The notes below the pieces were generated by a model, which saw nothing but the letters and a program-made list of their open reading frames with translations, had not been told where the DNA came from and made no database searches. A stretch of 64,000 nt of DNA from Bacteroidota bacterium (GTDB lineage: Bacteria; Bacteroidota; Ignavibacteria; Kryptoniales; JAKASW01), in the NCBI GenBank assembly GCA_021789975.1, contig JAJYIT010000004.1, forward strand, positions 1 to 64,000, written 5' to 3'. How positions within the stretch are numbered: the stretch's first letter is position 1; each line of letters opens with the position of its first letter. Shown in pieces: positions 8,278-18,298 of this stretch. The position numbers and the translations under genes were made by a program.

Positions 8278-10707
8278 TTATAGCTTCGATATAGTTAGGA
8301 TCAACACTGCCGCAGAGCTCACAACCGTGATAATATCCCTAATTGCCGGCCAGGCGCTTACACCGGGAGTCTTAATCTCAGACGGGACATAGATCACCGA
8401 ACCAGCCAGTATCTTCGGATCCGGTATGAAGAACCATCCGGATGAGTACCACTTAGCGCCGTTTGGGAGTAGAACGATCTCCTTTCCATCCGCGGAAGTA
8501 GTGGTGTATCCACCAGCCTGCTTGATGTAGTAACTCAATCCAGCCCCATTTCTGTAAGGCACGGTGGAAGGGAGACCCACATCTCCGGCAACTGTGACTG
8601 TACCGGGATCCTTTGGCACTACTAGACTGTCGCCGGGATTCAATTGAAGGTTATAAATCGACGAAGTATCCCTCGTGATTGCACCCCACCGTATCGGTAT
8701 TCTGTTGCCGAACTCTGAGTCAAACTGGCTCCGGTTAATAATAGGCTGTCCGCGATAGATCCTGAAAAAGGTCGTATCGGGAATACTTGCTGCTTTCAGT
8801 AACCTTAGCTGTCGGTTGGTTCGAACAAGATACATTCCTTCCGTGTAGGCGCTACTTTTTAATCCACCAGCCCTAGTTATAAAATTGGCAAGCCGTTCGC
8901 CTCTGTATAGTATGGTGTAGCTTCCGGGGAACGCGACTTGGCCGGTAATTTCAACGGTCTCAGGCAAGCGTTTGGCGGAGTCGGCTTTCACGAGAACATG
9001 ATCGAAATCGCGGAGCGCGAAGTCCATCCTCCGCCGGATGTTCCAGTAATCCTCAGGTAGGTTGACGATATATCTGGTCGCGAACACATCTGAATTGACA
9101 GTATCCATCCTGGTGATTTCGACGTCCTTTGTTGTGGCAAAGTAGGTGAGTCCACCTGCATCAACTATAAGATCCGTCAGAGTCATTCCCTTAAGACGCG
9201 GGAATATCCCGGGTCTTCTCACTTCACCTGAAATAGTCACAGTTCTTGTTGGAAAGAATTCTTCATCTCTGAATACGTATACGGAGTCTCTATTTCCGAG
9301 AACAGGATCGTCTGTGGAGTTTGCATCCATAGCTTTCCCAAGGTCGAAGGAAAGGAATTCCTTTCTACCTGACCGCAGCGTCCTTATCAAAGTCGCCTTG
9401 CCAAGGAACGCATCGGGTAGTAGGCTGTCTGCCTTTGCGATTAGATCGCTAACGGTCATGCCGTTACCTGTCAACTCGTACACACCTGGTTGCCTGACAT
9501 CGCCTTCGATGGTCACCTTGTTCGCGGGAAGGTTGTTAATCGGATTTACTGTTACGACATCGCCATCATCCAGTCGGTAGCTGCTTTGATCGAGAGCCTT
9601 TACGGATTTGAAACTCAGGTCGATGTTCAGGATGTTGTTCCTGTAGTCACCTCTTTCACTAAACGGGACTACGCGATTGATGTGTACGGTCTGGTAATAC
9701 GCATTGAAATCCAGACCGCTTGCGAACTTCAGGAGGTCGCCGAGCGTCTCGCCTCTTTTAAGCTCATATATTGCAGGACGGAATATGCTTCCAAGGATCG
9801 CAACTCTCTTTCCGGCCGGAGGGACAAAGACAATATCTCCGTCGTTTAGATGTATATCGTCGGACTGGTTCCCCTTAATAAGATAGTTGTACAGATCGAT
9901 ATTGGCGACGACATTACCGTTTCGTACAACCTCAACGTTCCTGAGTGTGCCATTAATCGTCGGACCTCCTGAGTAATACAGCGCGGTAAAAGCCGATGAA
10001 AGGGCTGGAAGCGTGTAGCCTCCCGGCTTGGCTACTTCGCCCAGCACATAGATCTTCACGCTTCTCAATTGGCCGGTCGACACGTTGAGATGCGTCCCGG
10101 CATATCCGCTGGAAGCTGCACGCAGTGATGAGTAGACTTTTGACAGCCGATCGTACAACTTTTGACGAAGCTGCCCCATCGTTAACCCGCTGACGTTTAT
10201 CAGACCGACGTTGGGTATGTAGATGTCGCCATTCTTCGACACCACCAGATCCTGAACAAGCTGGGTCTCACCCCACAGAGAGAGTATGATTTCATCTCCC
10301 GGACCAACTACGTAATTAACCGGAGTCGGGACATTTTCGGCAGGCTGGAACGTGGTCGGGGAATATGTGAACACGTTATATCCGAAAGCAGTTAGCCTGT
10401 CGGCACCGGGTCTATCGGCAAAAGCCGGAACAAAATAATGCGACCGTGCAGCAGGCGGAGGTGGAGAGGCGATCGCGTGCGAAACGACCCGGGAAGACGG
10501 GGGCAGCGCTACATTCGGCGTGGTTTGGTTGGTTCCCTGGCTCTGTTCCAGCATCTTGACTTGGTTTGTGTCAACCGTGTATCCCATCTTGGCGGCTCTC
10601 TTCTGAATTTCTTCAGGAGTCAGGTTGCCATAGGTGTTGGTTTGTGCAAAAACAGTTGCCAGAGGCAACATCAACGAAAGTATAACAGGAAAAAATGCTC
10701 TTATCAT
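8278..10707 (-). CDS. SLBB-domain polysaccharide export protein (Wza-like, multiple SLBB repeats)
   Basis: Poly_export motif NYVVGPGDEIILSLWGETQ…VSKNGDIYIPNVGLINVSGLT; repeated VxGxVxxPGxYxL-type SLBB units; signal peptide; C-terminal TM. Confidence 0.93.
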   Translation of the reverse strand: MIRAFFPVILSLMLPLATVFAQTNTYGNLTPEEIQKRAAKMGYTVDTNQVKMLEQSQGTNQTTPNVALPPSSRVVSHAIASPPPPAARSHYFVPAFADRPGADRLTAFGYNVFTYSPTTFQPAENVPTPVNYVVGPGDEIILSLWGETQLVQDLVVSKNGDIYIPNVGLINVSGLTMGQLRQKLYDRLSKVYSSLRAASSGYAGTHLNVSTGQLRSVKIYVLGEVAKPGGYTLPALSSAFTALYYSGGPTINGTLRNVEVVRNGNVVANIDLYNYLIKGNQSDDIHLNDGDIVFVPPAGKRVAILGSIFRPAIYELKRGETLGDLLKFASGLDFNAYYQTVHINRVVPFSERGDYRNNILNIDLSFKSVKALDQSSYRLDDGDVVTVNPINNLPANKVTIEGDVRQPGVYELTGNGMTVSDLIAKADSLLPDAFLGKATLIRTLRSGRKEFLSFDLGKAMDANSTDDPVLGNRDSVYVFRDEEFFPTRTVTISGEVRRPGIFPRLKGMTLTDLIVDAGGLTYFATTKDVEITRMDTVNSDVFATRYIVNLPEDYWNIRRRMDFALRDFDHVLVKADSAKRLPETVEITGQVAFPGSYTILYRGERLANFITRAGGLKSSAYTEGMYLVRTNRQLRLLKAASIPDTTFFRIYRGQPIINRSQFDSEFGNRIPIRWGAITRDTSSIYNLQLNPGDSLVVPKDPGTVTVAGDVGLPSTVPYRNGAGLSYYIKQAGGYTTTSADGKEIVLLPNGAKWYSSGWFFIPDPKILAGSVIYVPSEIKTPGVSAWPAIRDIITVVSSAAVLILTISKL

Positions 10708-11067
10708 ATTGACCTTAACTTCAAACTGTGACTACAGGTTGCTTAACGACTTCAGGACTTTTAGACAAGGAGATCAATGGACCTGGAGATGTTTTGGAGG
10801 AATCGGGGATCATCACCTCTAAATCGGCTACGCGGTCGGGAAATTCCGCCGCGGGCCGAAAAAATCTGACAAGCGCCCGCGTAAATGACTGTCTCTATTT
10901 GTGCCACGATGCGTGGTCCGAACGCCCGCCGCTGCAGAGTCGATACTTCCGATGTCGCGGGTAGCCGTCGTTCCATGCTTCCATCGTTCCACCACTTTTC
11001 TGTTCCCAAACTCTCCCGCTCCCACACTCCCTGAGTCCCCAAGTCCCAACTGCTCCCTTCTCTTTCC

Positions 11068-12468
11068 TCAGTACGCCTTCGGGTCTCCTTTAATCGTCTG
11101 CCACACCGTCATAAGGATGATCCGCAAATCCAATTCGAAAGACCAATTCTCGATATACCATAGGTCAGCGTCGGTGCGCTTTTGCATTATGGAGAGATCG
11201 CTCGTACCACCGCGGAGTCCCCTTACCTGTGCCCAACCCGTTACACCGGGCTTCACCAAATGACGAGGCATGTAAGCTCTGAGTTTATCTCGCAGGGCGG
11301 CATTTTCCTCTGCGTCGTGCGGCCTCGGGCCCACAACGGACATTTCACCTTTCAGCACGTTGATAAACTGCGGAATTTCATCGAGATTTGTCTTCCGCAG
11401 TAACCTTCCGAAGGTAGTCACTCGCGGATCGTCGTAGGTCGTGTGGATGTGTTTTCCTTCCTTATCGACGTTTAACGATTCAGGAAGCATCGACCTGAAT
11501 TTATAACAGGTAAACTCGTGGCCGTCTCTTCCCCAACGCGTGGGTTTGTAATAAAGCGGTCCAGGGTTGAGCATTTTCTGAAGCGCGCAAATTAAAGGCC
11601 ATAGCCAGGAACCAATTAAAAGAAAGAAGGCGACCGTAAATACGATGTCGAACACACGTTTGAAAATTCTCCAATAGAGTTGGGCAAGAGCGCTCTCGCG
11701 CACGGAAATTACCGGAAATCGTCCGAACATAGTTACGGAATATTTGCCCGAGACGAGATTTGAATACTCAGGGACGATCCGAACACGTGTCGTGTATCTA
11801 TCACAGGTGTTCAAAACCTCTTCGATTCTTTCCATCGCCTTGCCCTGCAAAGCGATAATAACATCACTCACGTGTCTAGCCGTTATGAGCTTTTCCAACT
11901 CGTCAACACTCCCTAAGGATTGTCCATTTAGGTCAGGTCTTTTAGTGTCATCGACGAATCCAAGAAGGTTATAACCGAACTGAGGGTTGGACTGGACGGC
12001 GTCGTAGAAATCTCTACCGACGATTCCCGCTCCAACGATAACAAGATTCCGCAGGTTGCGCCCGCGCCTTCTGATATATTCGAGCGTACGCCTGACTAAG
12101 AATTTCTCACTGGTCAGACCGATGAACAGAATGACGGCGTAAGTGACCACGAAGAATCTTGACAGCTGCGTTTCTTTCAGGAAGAAAAGAATGACAATGG
12201 AGCTCAAGAGTTGTACGACGGTAGCCTTTCCAATCGCCCCGAGTTCGAATCCAAAATCTCTTGATCTGAATTCGTCGTAAATCCTACTTGCCCCGGCGTA
12301 TACGAACCAAATAATTATCATGGAGAGGAACAGAATGTATGCGCCTCTCCCGAAACTGATCTTGCTTAGAGCAAGCGAGATTGCTGAGCTCATCCAGAAT
12401 GAAAGAGCCAGAACTACGTAGTCGGCGGAAATACGAATCAGGTAGAGTGATTTACGCGTTGCTTCCAT
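11068..12468 (-). CDS. Undecaprenyl-phosphate sugar phosphotransferase (WbaP/WcaJ-type)
   Basis: N-terminal TMs, CoA-binding-like VGAGIVGRDFYDAV, C-terminal YKFRSML, RLLRKTNLDEIPQFINVLKGEMSVVGPRP, KPGVTGWAQVRG. Confidence 0.95.
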   Translation of the reverse strand: MEATRKSLYLIRISADYVVLALSFWMSSAISLALSKISFGRGAYILFLSMIIIWFVYAGASRIYDEFRSRDFGFELGAIGKATVVQLLSSIVILFFLKETQLSRFFVVTYAVILFIGLTSEKFLVRRTLEYIRRRGRNLRNLVIVGAGIVGRDFYDAVQSNPQFGYNLLGFVDDTKRPDLNGQSLGSVDELEKLITARHVSDVIIALQGKAMERIEEVLNTCDRYTTRVRIVPEYSNLVSGKYSVTMFGRFPVISVRESALAQLYWRIFKRVFDIVFTVAFFLLIGSWLWPLICALQKMLNPGPLYYKPTRWGRDGHEFTCYKFRSMLPESLNVDKEGKHIHTTYDDPRVTTFGRLLRKTNLDEIPQFINVLKGEMSVVGPRPHDAEENAALRDKLRAYMPRHLVKPGVTGWAQVRGLRGGTSDLSIMQKRTDADLWYIENWSFELDLRIILMTVWQTIKGDPKAY

Positions 12469-12572
12469 CGGATATCAGTTTTACGGTGGGTTCCTTTTAT
12501 CGTCATGAGGTGGGTGCAACTTCTGCTGATCCGTGGTGTTGTCGAACAAAGGAGGCAGAGGCAGCAATCGTA

Positions 12573-14234
12573 TCAATTGAAAAGAAAGGAGTTGGAGAAT
12601 CTATAGTAGAAAGTCAGTATGAATGAGATCTGGTTCTTCACAAGTCCGGGATCATAGTTGGCGTTGCGCTCGTGTGAGTAGATAAGACTGACACCTACAT
12701 ACACGTTATTCACCGGCTGGTACATTGCATCAAGGCTAAACAGGCTGGTTTCTTGAATTACTCCATATGGAAAAGGCTCGCGATAACCGGTTTGCACCGT
12801 GATGTTCGGATCCGTAAGCCACGGCATAGTGTACGGGCTGGCAATGTTGGTACTTCCGTGCTTAATGTGCATTCCTTCAATGCCTACCTTCCAGTCGGAG
12901 GAAATCCACTGAGACAGTTTCAATTCGACATTCCAGAAGTCATCACCGAACGGACTAGCGATAGGATAATTGTATGACAGGAGCTTCAGAAAGCTGGCCC
13001 AATTGTATTCATTGTAAACCCGGTTTCCTGCCATCATATATTGCAGGCTTAGGTCTGTCCCGCTTATTCCAAAGGTGCTGAACAATATGTCAGCGGCGCG
13101 CATTCCGGCCTGAATTGCGTAAAGGTCAGGCTTCAAGTCTCCCTTGGACTTACGATCTACCTGCCAATCGTCTATCATAAGATCGCCATACAGGTTTATG
13201 TCTTTTGGCCAGAAGACGCTCAAGTCTGCCCCGAGGAAATTGTTCGTTGTGGACTCAAGATGGTCATTGACGGTCGATTCAAAATTCACCCGCATCGGGT
13301 TCGTGCTAATCAAGTTTATTGACGCATTCGGTCCCCCGAAGATCGCGGCCTGGTATATCCCCAGAAAGAATTTATTCAGCACGTTGAATTCTGCCCGTGA
13401 ACCGGTGAAATACCTGTTAGCCGAAGGATCCGGCACGCCTGCCGTAGGAAATGGCATATAAGAATTCGTGTCGGGAGTGAACTCCGGCATCGGATTCAGT
13501 TGGGCAACGAACCAGTTGAACTTAACTAAGTCAGTTTTGATGAAGAGTGATACCATATCCAGAGGGCCGGGCGTTGTAGATACAAGCGTCTCACCGTTGT
13601 CCCCGAATCCCCACGACAAATAGTCGCGTCCAAACATGAGGTCGAAATATCTGTTTGAGTACTGAATGTATGCCTGTTGCGCAAGTGCGTCGATTCCGAA
13701 CTTTGTCGAGCCCGTGTAGATGGAGTCATCCCTCAGTGTTTGATTGACGGTGGCATCGGTATATAAAGCAAGATGGTTCCCGACATCAAAACCAAATCCT
13801 ATCGTGAGGATCGGCCTGAACTCGGGTTTGTCTGCATATTTGAAAGGTCCATAGTATCCATTTACGAAATTCAGATAATCCTCTTCGGAGATTCTTGCGC
13901 CGGTCAGTGCGGTATCGGGCCGTGCTCGTTTTGCCCGCAGCAGCTTCATCTCGTACGCAAACTCGTGATCCAATTTGTCGATAAGCCATCGGTCCACCGC
14001 CGGCAATATTTTGTGACCGGTTTCGTTCCGCAAATGATCGAGTGCCTCGGCTACTTCCATCCTGCGGTACGGTTTGAATCCCGGACTGAGGTCAAGCAAG
14101 TAGCCTCGCGTCTGGAGTTCCTGGATTGCGCTGTAGGTCCAGTTGCCGGCAGGAATTGAATAGTTGTGCTGCGCGAGGGCCGCGTTGCACACAAGCGCGG
14201 TGTAAAGAAACGTATAAACGGACTTTTTAAGCAT
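12573..14234 (-). CDS. Wzi-like capsule assembly outer-membrane beta-barrel protein
   Basis: Signal peptide MLKKSVYTFLYTALVCNAALAQ, barrel-like repeats with terminal aromatic FYYRFSNSFLFN; located in the capsule locus. ORF track start at 14435 is probably too far upstream. Confidence 0.65.
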   Translation of the reverse strand: MLKKSVYTFLYTALVCNAALAQHNYSIPAGNWTYSAIQELQTRGYLLDLSPGFKPYRRMEVAEALDHLRNETGHKILPAVDRWLIDKLDHEFAYEMKLLRAKRARPDTALTGARISEEDYLNFVNGYYGPFKYADKPEFRPILTIGFGFDVGNHLALYTDATVNQTLRDDSIYTGSTKFGIDALAQQAYIQYSNRYFDLMFGRDYLSWGFGDNGETLVSTTPGPLDMVSLFIKTDLVKFNWFVAQLNPMPEFTPDTNSYMPFPTAGVPDPSANRYFTGSRAEFNVLNKFFLGIYQAAIFGGPNASINLISTNPMRVNFESTVNDHLESTTNNFLGADLSVFWPKDINLYGDLMIDDWQVDRKSKGDLKPDLYAIQAGMRAADILFSTFGISGTDLSLQYMMAGNRVYNEYNWASFLKLLSYNYPIASPFGDDFWNVELKLSQWISSDWKVGIEGMHIKHGSTNIASPYTMPWLTDPNITVQTGYREPFPYGVIQETSLFSLDAMYQPVNNVYVGVSLIYSHERNANYDPGLVKNQISFILTFYYRFSNSFLFN

Positions 14235-14247
14235 CTCTCGGTCTTTT

Positions 14248-15555
14248 TCATTTCTCGATGTGCGATGCGCCCGTGTCAGAGATACGGAGGTCATTCGCGT
14301 GTGATGTGTTCTTACTATTCGGTGCCGGACGTGCAAGAACACACCCCTTGAGAATTTCGAGGTAGTCCCGGGCCAGGAGCGAACGCTCTGCATTTTTCTC
14401 GACCCATCTTCTCCCGCATTTGCCAAGAGAAGCAAGTTGTCCTTTGGGGATCGCGGATATCCTCTCTATTTCATTTGCAAGTGCAATGCTGTTTTCCGGC
14501 TCAACAATAAATCCGCAGCCGGCTTCTTGTATTATCGTCCCGCACTCGCCTTCAACCAGGCCGAGAACCGGGACAGATGCAGCCATTGCTTCGTACAGCT
14601 TTGAAGGTATTGTTCTCGCGAAGAGTGGAACTTTTCTTAGTGAGACCACAAGTATATCGGATGCCTTGTAAATGGCTGGTACTCTCTCAAAAGGCTGCGC
14701 GCTCATAATGGTCACGTTCGTCAGCCCGGCGTGATTCTGGAACTCGCTAAGTGATTCCCTCTCTACTCCATCCCCTACGAGAAGAAAATGTATGTCTTCA
14801 CGGCCTCTTTCCTTTAGAGATTTTGCGGCGGTGAGTAGCGTCATTAGTCCCTGAGATGCACCGAAAGTCCCGATGTAAGAGATGATGAACTTCTCTCGGA
14901 AGGAAAGTTCGTGACGGATATCGGGTGGTTCATCGAAGTTGTGCAGCAACACGCCGTTCCGCACCAGGGATATCTTTTCAGGGTCGATGCCCCGTCTGCT
15001 TAGCTCATCAACGCTGCCTTTCGCGACAACCACTATGTGCTCTGCATTTCGATAAAGGGAATTCTCAAGTGCCCTGGAGAAGTATATCGCAATCTTGCTT
15101 TTTATGATTCCTAAATCTATCGCCTGTTGGGGCCACAAGTCGCGGGCTTCAAAGACAAAAGGGGTTCTTTTTATGAATTTCAACAGGAGTGCCGACAGGC
15201 CTATGAATAGTGGCGGCGAGCTGCAGATGACAGCATCGTAGTATGACCGGTCGAAGACGGTTACAATAAACGTGGAAACGGCCATGCTAAAGTGATTGAG
15301 CAACCTTAGGAATATCCCCCTGTTTGGAGTGTTGAACTTCTTTGTACGTATAATTCTGATTCCCCCGGTGATCTCTTCTTGAATCCATTTTCCCTTGTAC
15401 TCTGCGGGAACAATCCCGGTCGGATGGGAAGGGAAGCCCGTGACCACGGTGACCTCGTGGCCGGTGGATGCCCACATCTTTGCAAAGTCGTAGACCCTAC
15501 GCGCACCACCGTTGAGTTCAGGTGGGAAGTGGTGTGTAATGTATAAAATTCTCGT
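14248..15555 (-). CDS. Glycosyltransferase family 4 (WbuB-like), non-canonical or mutated start
   Basis: HEVTVVTGFPSHPTG, SYIGTFGASQGLMTLL, PSKLYEAMAASVPVLGLVEGE. Homologous N-terminus (T/M)RILYITHHFPPELNGGARRVYDFAKMW lies in frame upstream of the first ATG (15477) and begins at ACG 15553-15555. Confidence 0.85.
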   Translation of the reverse strand, partial: TRILYITHHFPPELNGGARRVYDFAKMWASTGHEVTVVTGFPSHPTGIVPAEYKGKWIQEEITGGIRIIRTKKFNTPNRGIFLRLLNHFSMAVSTFIVTVFDRSYYDAVICSSPPLFIGLSALLLKFIKRTPFVFEARDLWPQQAIDLGIIKSKIAIYFSRALENSLYRNAEHIVVVAKGSVDELSRRGIDPEKISLVRNGVLLHNFDEPPDIRHELSFREKFIISYIGTFGASQGLMTLLTAAKSLKERGREDIHFLLVGDGVERESLSEFQNHAGLTNVTIMSAQPFERVPAIYKASDILVVSLRKVPLFARTIPSKLYEAMAASVPVLGLVEGECGTIIQEAGCGFIVEPENSIALANEIERISAIPKGQLASLGKCGRRWVEKNAERSLLARDYLEILKGCVLARPAPNSKNTSHANDLRISDTGASHIEK

Positions 15556-15580
15556 TATAAAGCTCGGCGATTTTGGAAAG

Positions 15581-17362
15581 TCAGGACAGTGAAACCTTGA
15601 ACATCTTCATCCACCTGTAGAGCGTATAGATCGCAAGCAGCTGCATCGCCACTTGCTCGTACTTCTTTTCGTCTTGTGCTGCAGCTATCATGTACCCGAG
15701 TTCATCGTTGTCGAAGAGATTGTATGCTGCCAGGTAGATTTTCACCTCGTGCCAGTCGATGTCTTTCTTTATCCATGTTTCAATCGGGTATCGAAACCCT
15801 TGCTTCCTAACGTCGAAATACTCATCGGCAAGCTTCTCCTTGAGAATTTGCTTCAGCCGGCGTTTTGGGGTGGAAGTCTGCAGATTGATGCTCTCGAAAA
15901 ATGCAGCGACGAGTCTTTTGTCCAGCAATGGTACGCGGACCTCGACTGAAGCCGCCATGGATGCCTTATCCATATAGATGAGGTTGTGACTTGCGAGGAA
16001 ACCCTTGAAGTCGAGATACAGAAACCTTCGCTCATCGTCCAATTGGCAAGAACCAAGGATTTCGGAAATCTTTTCAGAATAATTAAGAAACCAGTCTGTC
16101 CCTCCGAGGAGTCTGTCGATATCTTTTTTTGAAAAGTAACTCGTCAAAGAGAAAAAGTTAGCAGGTGTTGCGTGCCATGCGAAACTCTTTGCCCGTCTGA
16201 GATCTCGTCTTGCCTTTCCTCTTAGCATTCGATACGGGAACATGGTGACAATTCTCGTGAGCAAAAGGTGCCTCAGAACAAAATATCTAGTGTATCCGGC
16301 GTCTATTTCATCGCCGCCCATCCCGGATAACATCACTATTCTACCCGCTTCGCGAGCGAGTCTTGCGAGATGATAGGCGGGAAGAATCGCGGGATCTGCG
16401 ATCGGCTCATCCAGGAAATATATCAGCCTGTCGTAAGTAGAGAGGCTTTCATCAGACGTCGTTGAAGATCTGACATCCGATCGTAATTCCTGGACAAAAT
16501 AGTCCACTCTTCTGCTCTCGGTGTCATTTAGCCTTAGGTTTAGAAGAAGCGGCCTCTCCTTCAGGAGTGAAAGGGCAAGGATCGACGAATCCACCCCCCC
16601 GCTGAAATAGATTCCATACGGGACATCTGCAACTGTCTGTTCCCTCACAATCGAATCTATATCGGGGGTTACTCCACCAGCTGCGGGACCGCTGATATCC
16701 CAGTATCTGGTTTTGTTGTGACTTAATTCGTGGAGGTCGACTTCGATGTATGTGCCTGCCTCCACCTTGTAAATGTCCTTGAACATCGTGTCCGGCTCAT
16801 AGACCCATCCGTTTGCTAGATACTCGCCGAGGCATTCGGTATTCATAGTCGGCTCTATCAGGTTCAACTCGAAGAAATTTTTGATCTCGGAAGAGAAACC
16901 ACATTGACCGTTTTTCGAGAAGTAATAGAGTGGTTTGACTCCAAGGTGATCGCGCACGAGAAAGAGCTTACCGCGCCGCAAGTCTGCGAAGACAAAAGCG
17001 AACATGCCATTGAGTGACTTCAAGGTCTCGTCGATCCCCAAGTTTGCGATACTCTCATAGAGAACTTCAGTATCTGTTTCGGTAGCGAACGCTATGCGGA
17101 ACCGATCTGCTAACTGCGTCTTGAGTTCCCTGTAGTTATAGATCTCGCCGTTGAAGACGAGATAATGATCGCGATCCTTACTGAAAGGCTGATGGCCCTG
17201 TGGACCGAGCCCGATTATACTTAGCCTCGACTGGAACAATGTGAGATGCGTGTCGTGGTATTGAGTCGCAATACTTCCCCAGTCGTCGGGTCCTCTATGG
17301 GGCAACAGGTTTCGATCTATACTTAACCGCTTACTGCCGGCCAGGCCGAAAATGCCACACAA
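15581..17362 (-). CDS. Asparagine synthase (glutamine-hydrolysing)-type amidotransferase, copy 1
   Basis: MCGIFGLAG (Cys2 nucleophile), HRGPDDWG, VFNGEIYNYRELK, YFSGGVDSSILAL, EVRVPLLDKRLV. Confidence 0.93.
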   Translation of the reverse strand: MCGIFGLAGSKRLSIDRNLLPHRGPDDWGSIATQYHDTHLTLFQSRLSIIGLGPQGHQPFSKDRDHYLVFNGEIYNYRELKTQLADRFRIAFATETDTEVLYESIANLGIDETLKSLNGMFAFVFADLRRGKLFLVRDHLGVKPLYYFSKNGQCGFSSEIKNFFELNLIEPTMNTECLGEYLANGWVYEPDTMFKDIYKVEAGTYIEVDLHELSHNKTRYWDISGPAAGGVTPDIDSIVREQTVADVPYGIYFSGGVDSSILALSLLKERPLLLNLRLNDTESRRVDYFVQELRSDVRSSTTSDESLSTYDRLIYFLDEPIADPAILPAYHLARLAREAGRIVMLSGMGGDEIDAGYTRYFVLRHLLLTRIVTMFPYRMLRGKARRDLRRAKSFAWHATPANFFSLTSYFSKKDIDRLLGGTDWFLNYSEKISEILGSCQLDDERRFLYLDFKGFLASHNLIYMDKASMAASVEVRVPLLDKRLVAAFFESINLQTSTPKRRLKQILKEKLADEYFDVRKQGFRYPIETWIKKDIDWHEVKIYLAAYNLFDNDELGYMIAAAQDEKKYEQVAMQLLAIYTLYRWMKMFKVSLS

Positions 17363-17374
17363 ATTGAAGCTCTC

Positions 17375-18241
17375 TCAGTCTTTCGATTTTGATTTCATTT
17401 CCAGCCAGTAGACATCCGTCAGAAAGGTGTACCATAATCCTTGTAGAAAGTGGTACACGAATCCCTGCACACCGTCGAGGAATCCAACAAGAATGAAGTA
17501 CCGGTAGATGAACCAGATGAAGGGTCGAACCAGAGGAGGCATGAGTGGATTCCATATTCTCTCTCTTATCCAGCGCTTGCGCTCCGCCTGCCCGCCAGAC
17601 AACCTCGCCATCGGATCGGCTTCACCGTTTCTTCGTCGATTCTCTGACTGGAGCAGTTCGTGTGCTTCAAGGTACGCATACCTATTGTGTTTTGCGGTCC
17701 ACTGGCTTAGAGGCCGTCTGTCGTCATGGACGATGTCATGATTGAACATAACTGTCTCCCCGTCCACTTCGAGATGTTCATTGACGGGTCTCGGGTTGCA
17801 ATGTGCATTGCGGTGCCTGACAAGTCTGAGCAGATAGAGCGGATACACACCACCGTGCTTGATCCATTTCCCCATCCAGATCAAGCGGCGCTTTAGATAG
17901 ACGCCCGAGATACCGACCGGTAGGTTGGGAATTCTTCTGAGGATTTCTTCTTTCAGATCATCGGTGATATATTCATCAGCATCGAGAAAGAGAATCCAGT
18001 CGTTTTTGTAAGGAATGTTGCGCAAAGCCCAGTTACGTTGTGAGGAGTAATCCATGAATTTATTCTGATAGACAGATGCGCCGTATCGTCCGGCGATGGA
18101 AAGTGTACCGTCCGTAGAATAGGAGTCGACCAGGACAACCTCGGACGCCCAGTCTTTCACTGAAGCGAGGCATGATTCCAGATTGATTTCTTCATTGAAA
18201 GTAAGAACGACAACGCTGACCGGGGTCTCTGCCATCAACAA
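17375..18241 (-). CDS. Glycosyltransferase family 2 (WaaE/KdtX-like)
   Basis: SVVVLTFNEEINLESCLASVKDWASEVVLVDSYSTDGT, DWILFLDADEYI, KHGGVYPLYLLRLVRH. Confidence 0.93.
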   Translation of the reverse strand: MLMAETPVSVVVLTFNEEINLESCLASVKDWASEVVLVDSYSTDGTLSIAGRYGASVYQNKFMDYSSQRNWALRNIPYKNDWILFLDADEYITDDLKEEILRRIPNLPVGISGVYLKRRLIWMGKWIKHGGVYPLYLLRLVRHRNAHCNPRPVNEHLEVDGETVMFNHDIVHDDRRPLSQWTAKHNRYAYLEAHELLQSENRRRNGEADPMARLSGGQAERKRWIRERIWNPLMPPLVRPFIWFIYRYFILVGFLDGVQGFVYHFLQGLWYTFLTDVYWLEMKSKSKD

Positions 18242-18298
18242 GTCAAAACGGGTGATTCTTGATACTGGAGAAAAGAGTCGTTCATCGAGCGGAATGTC

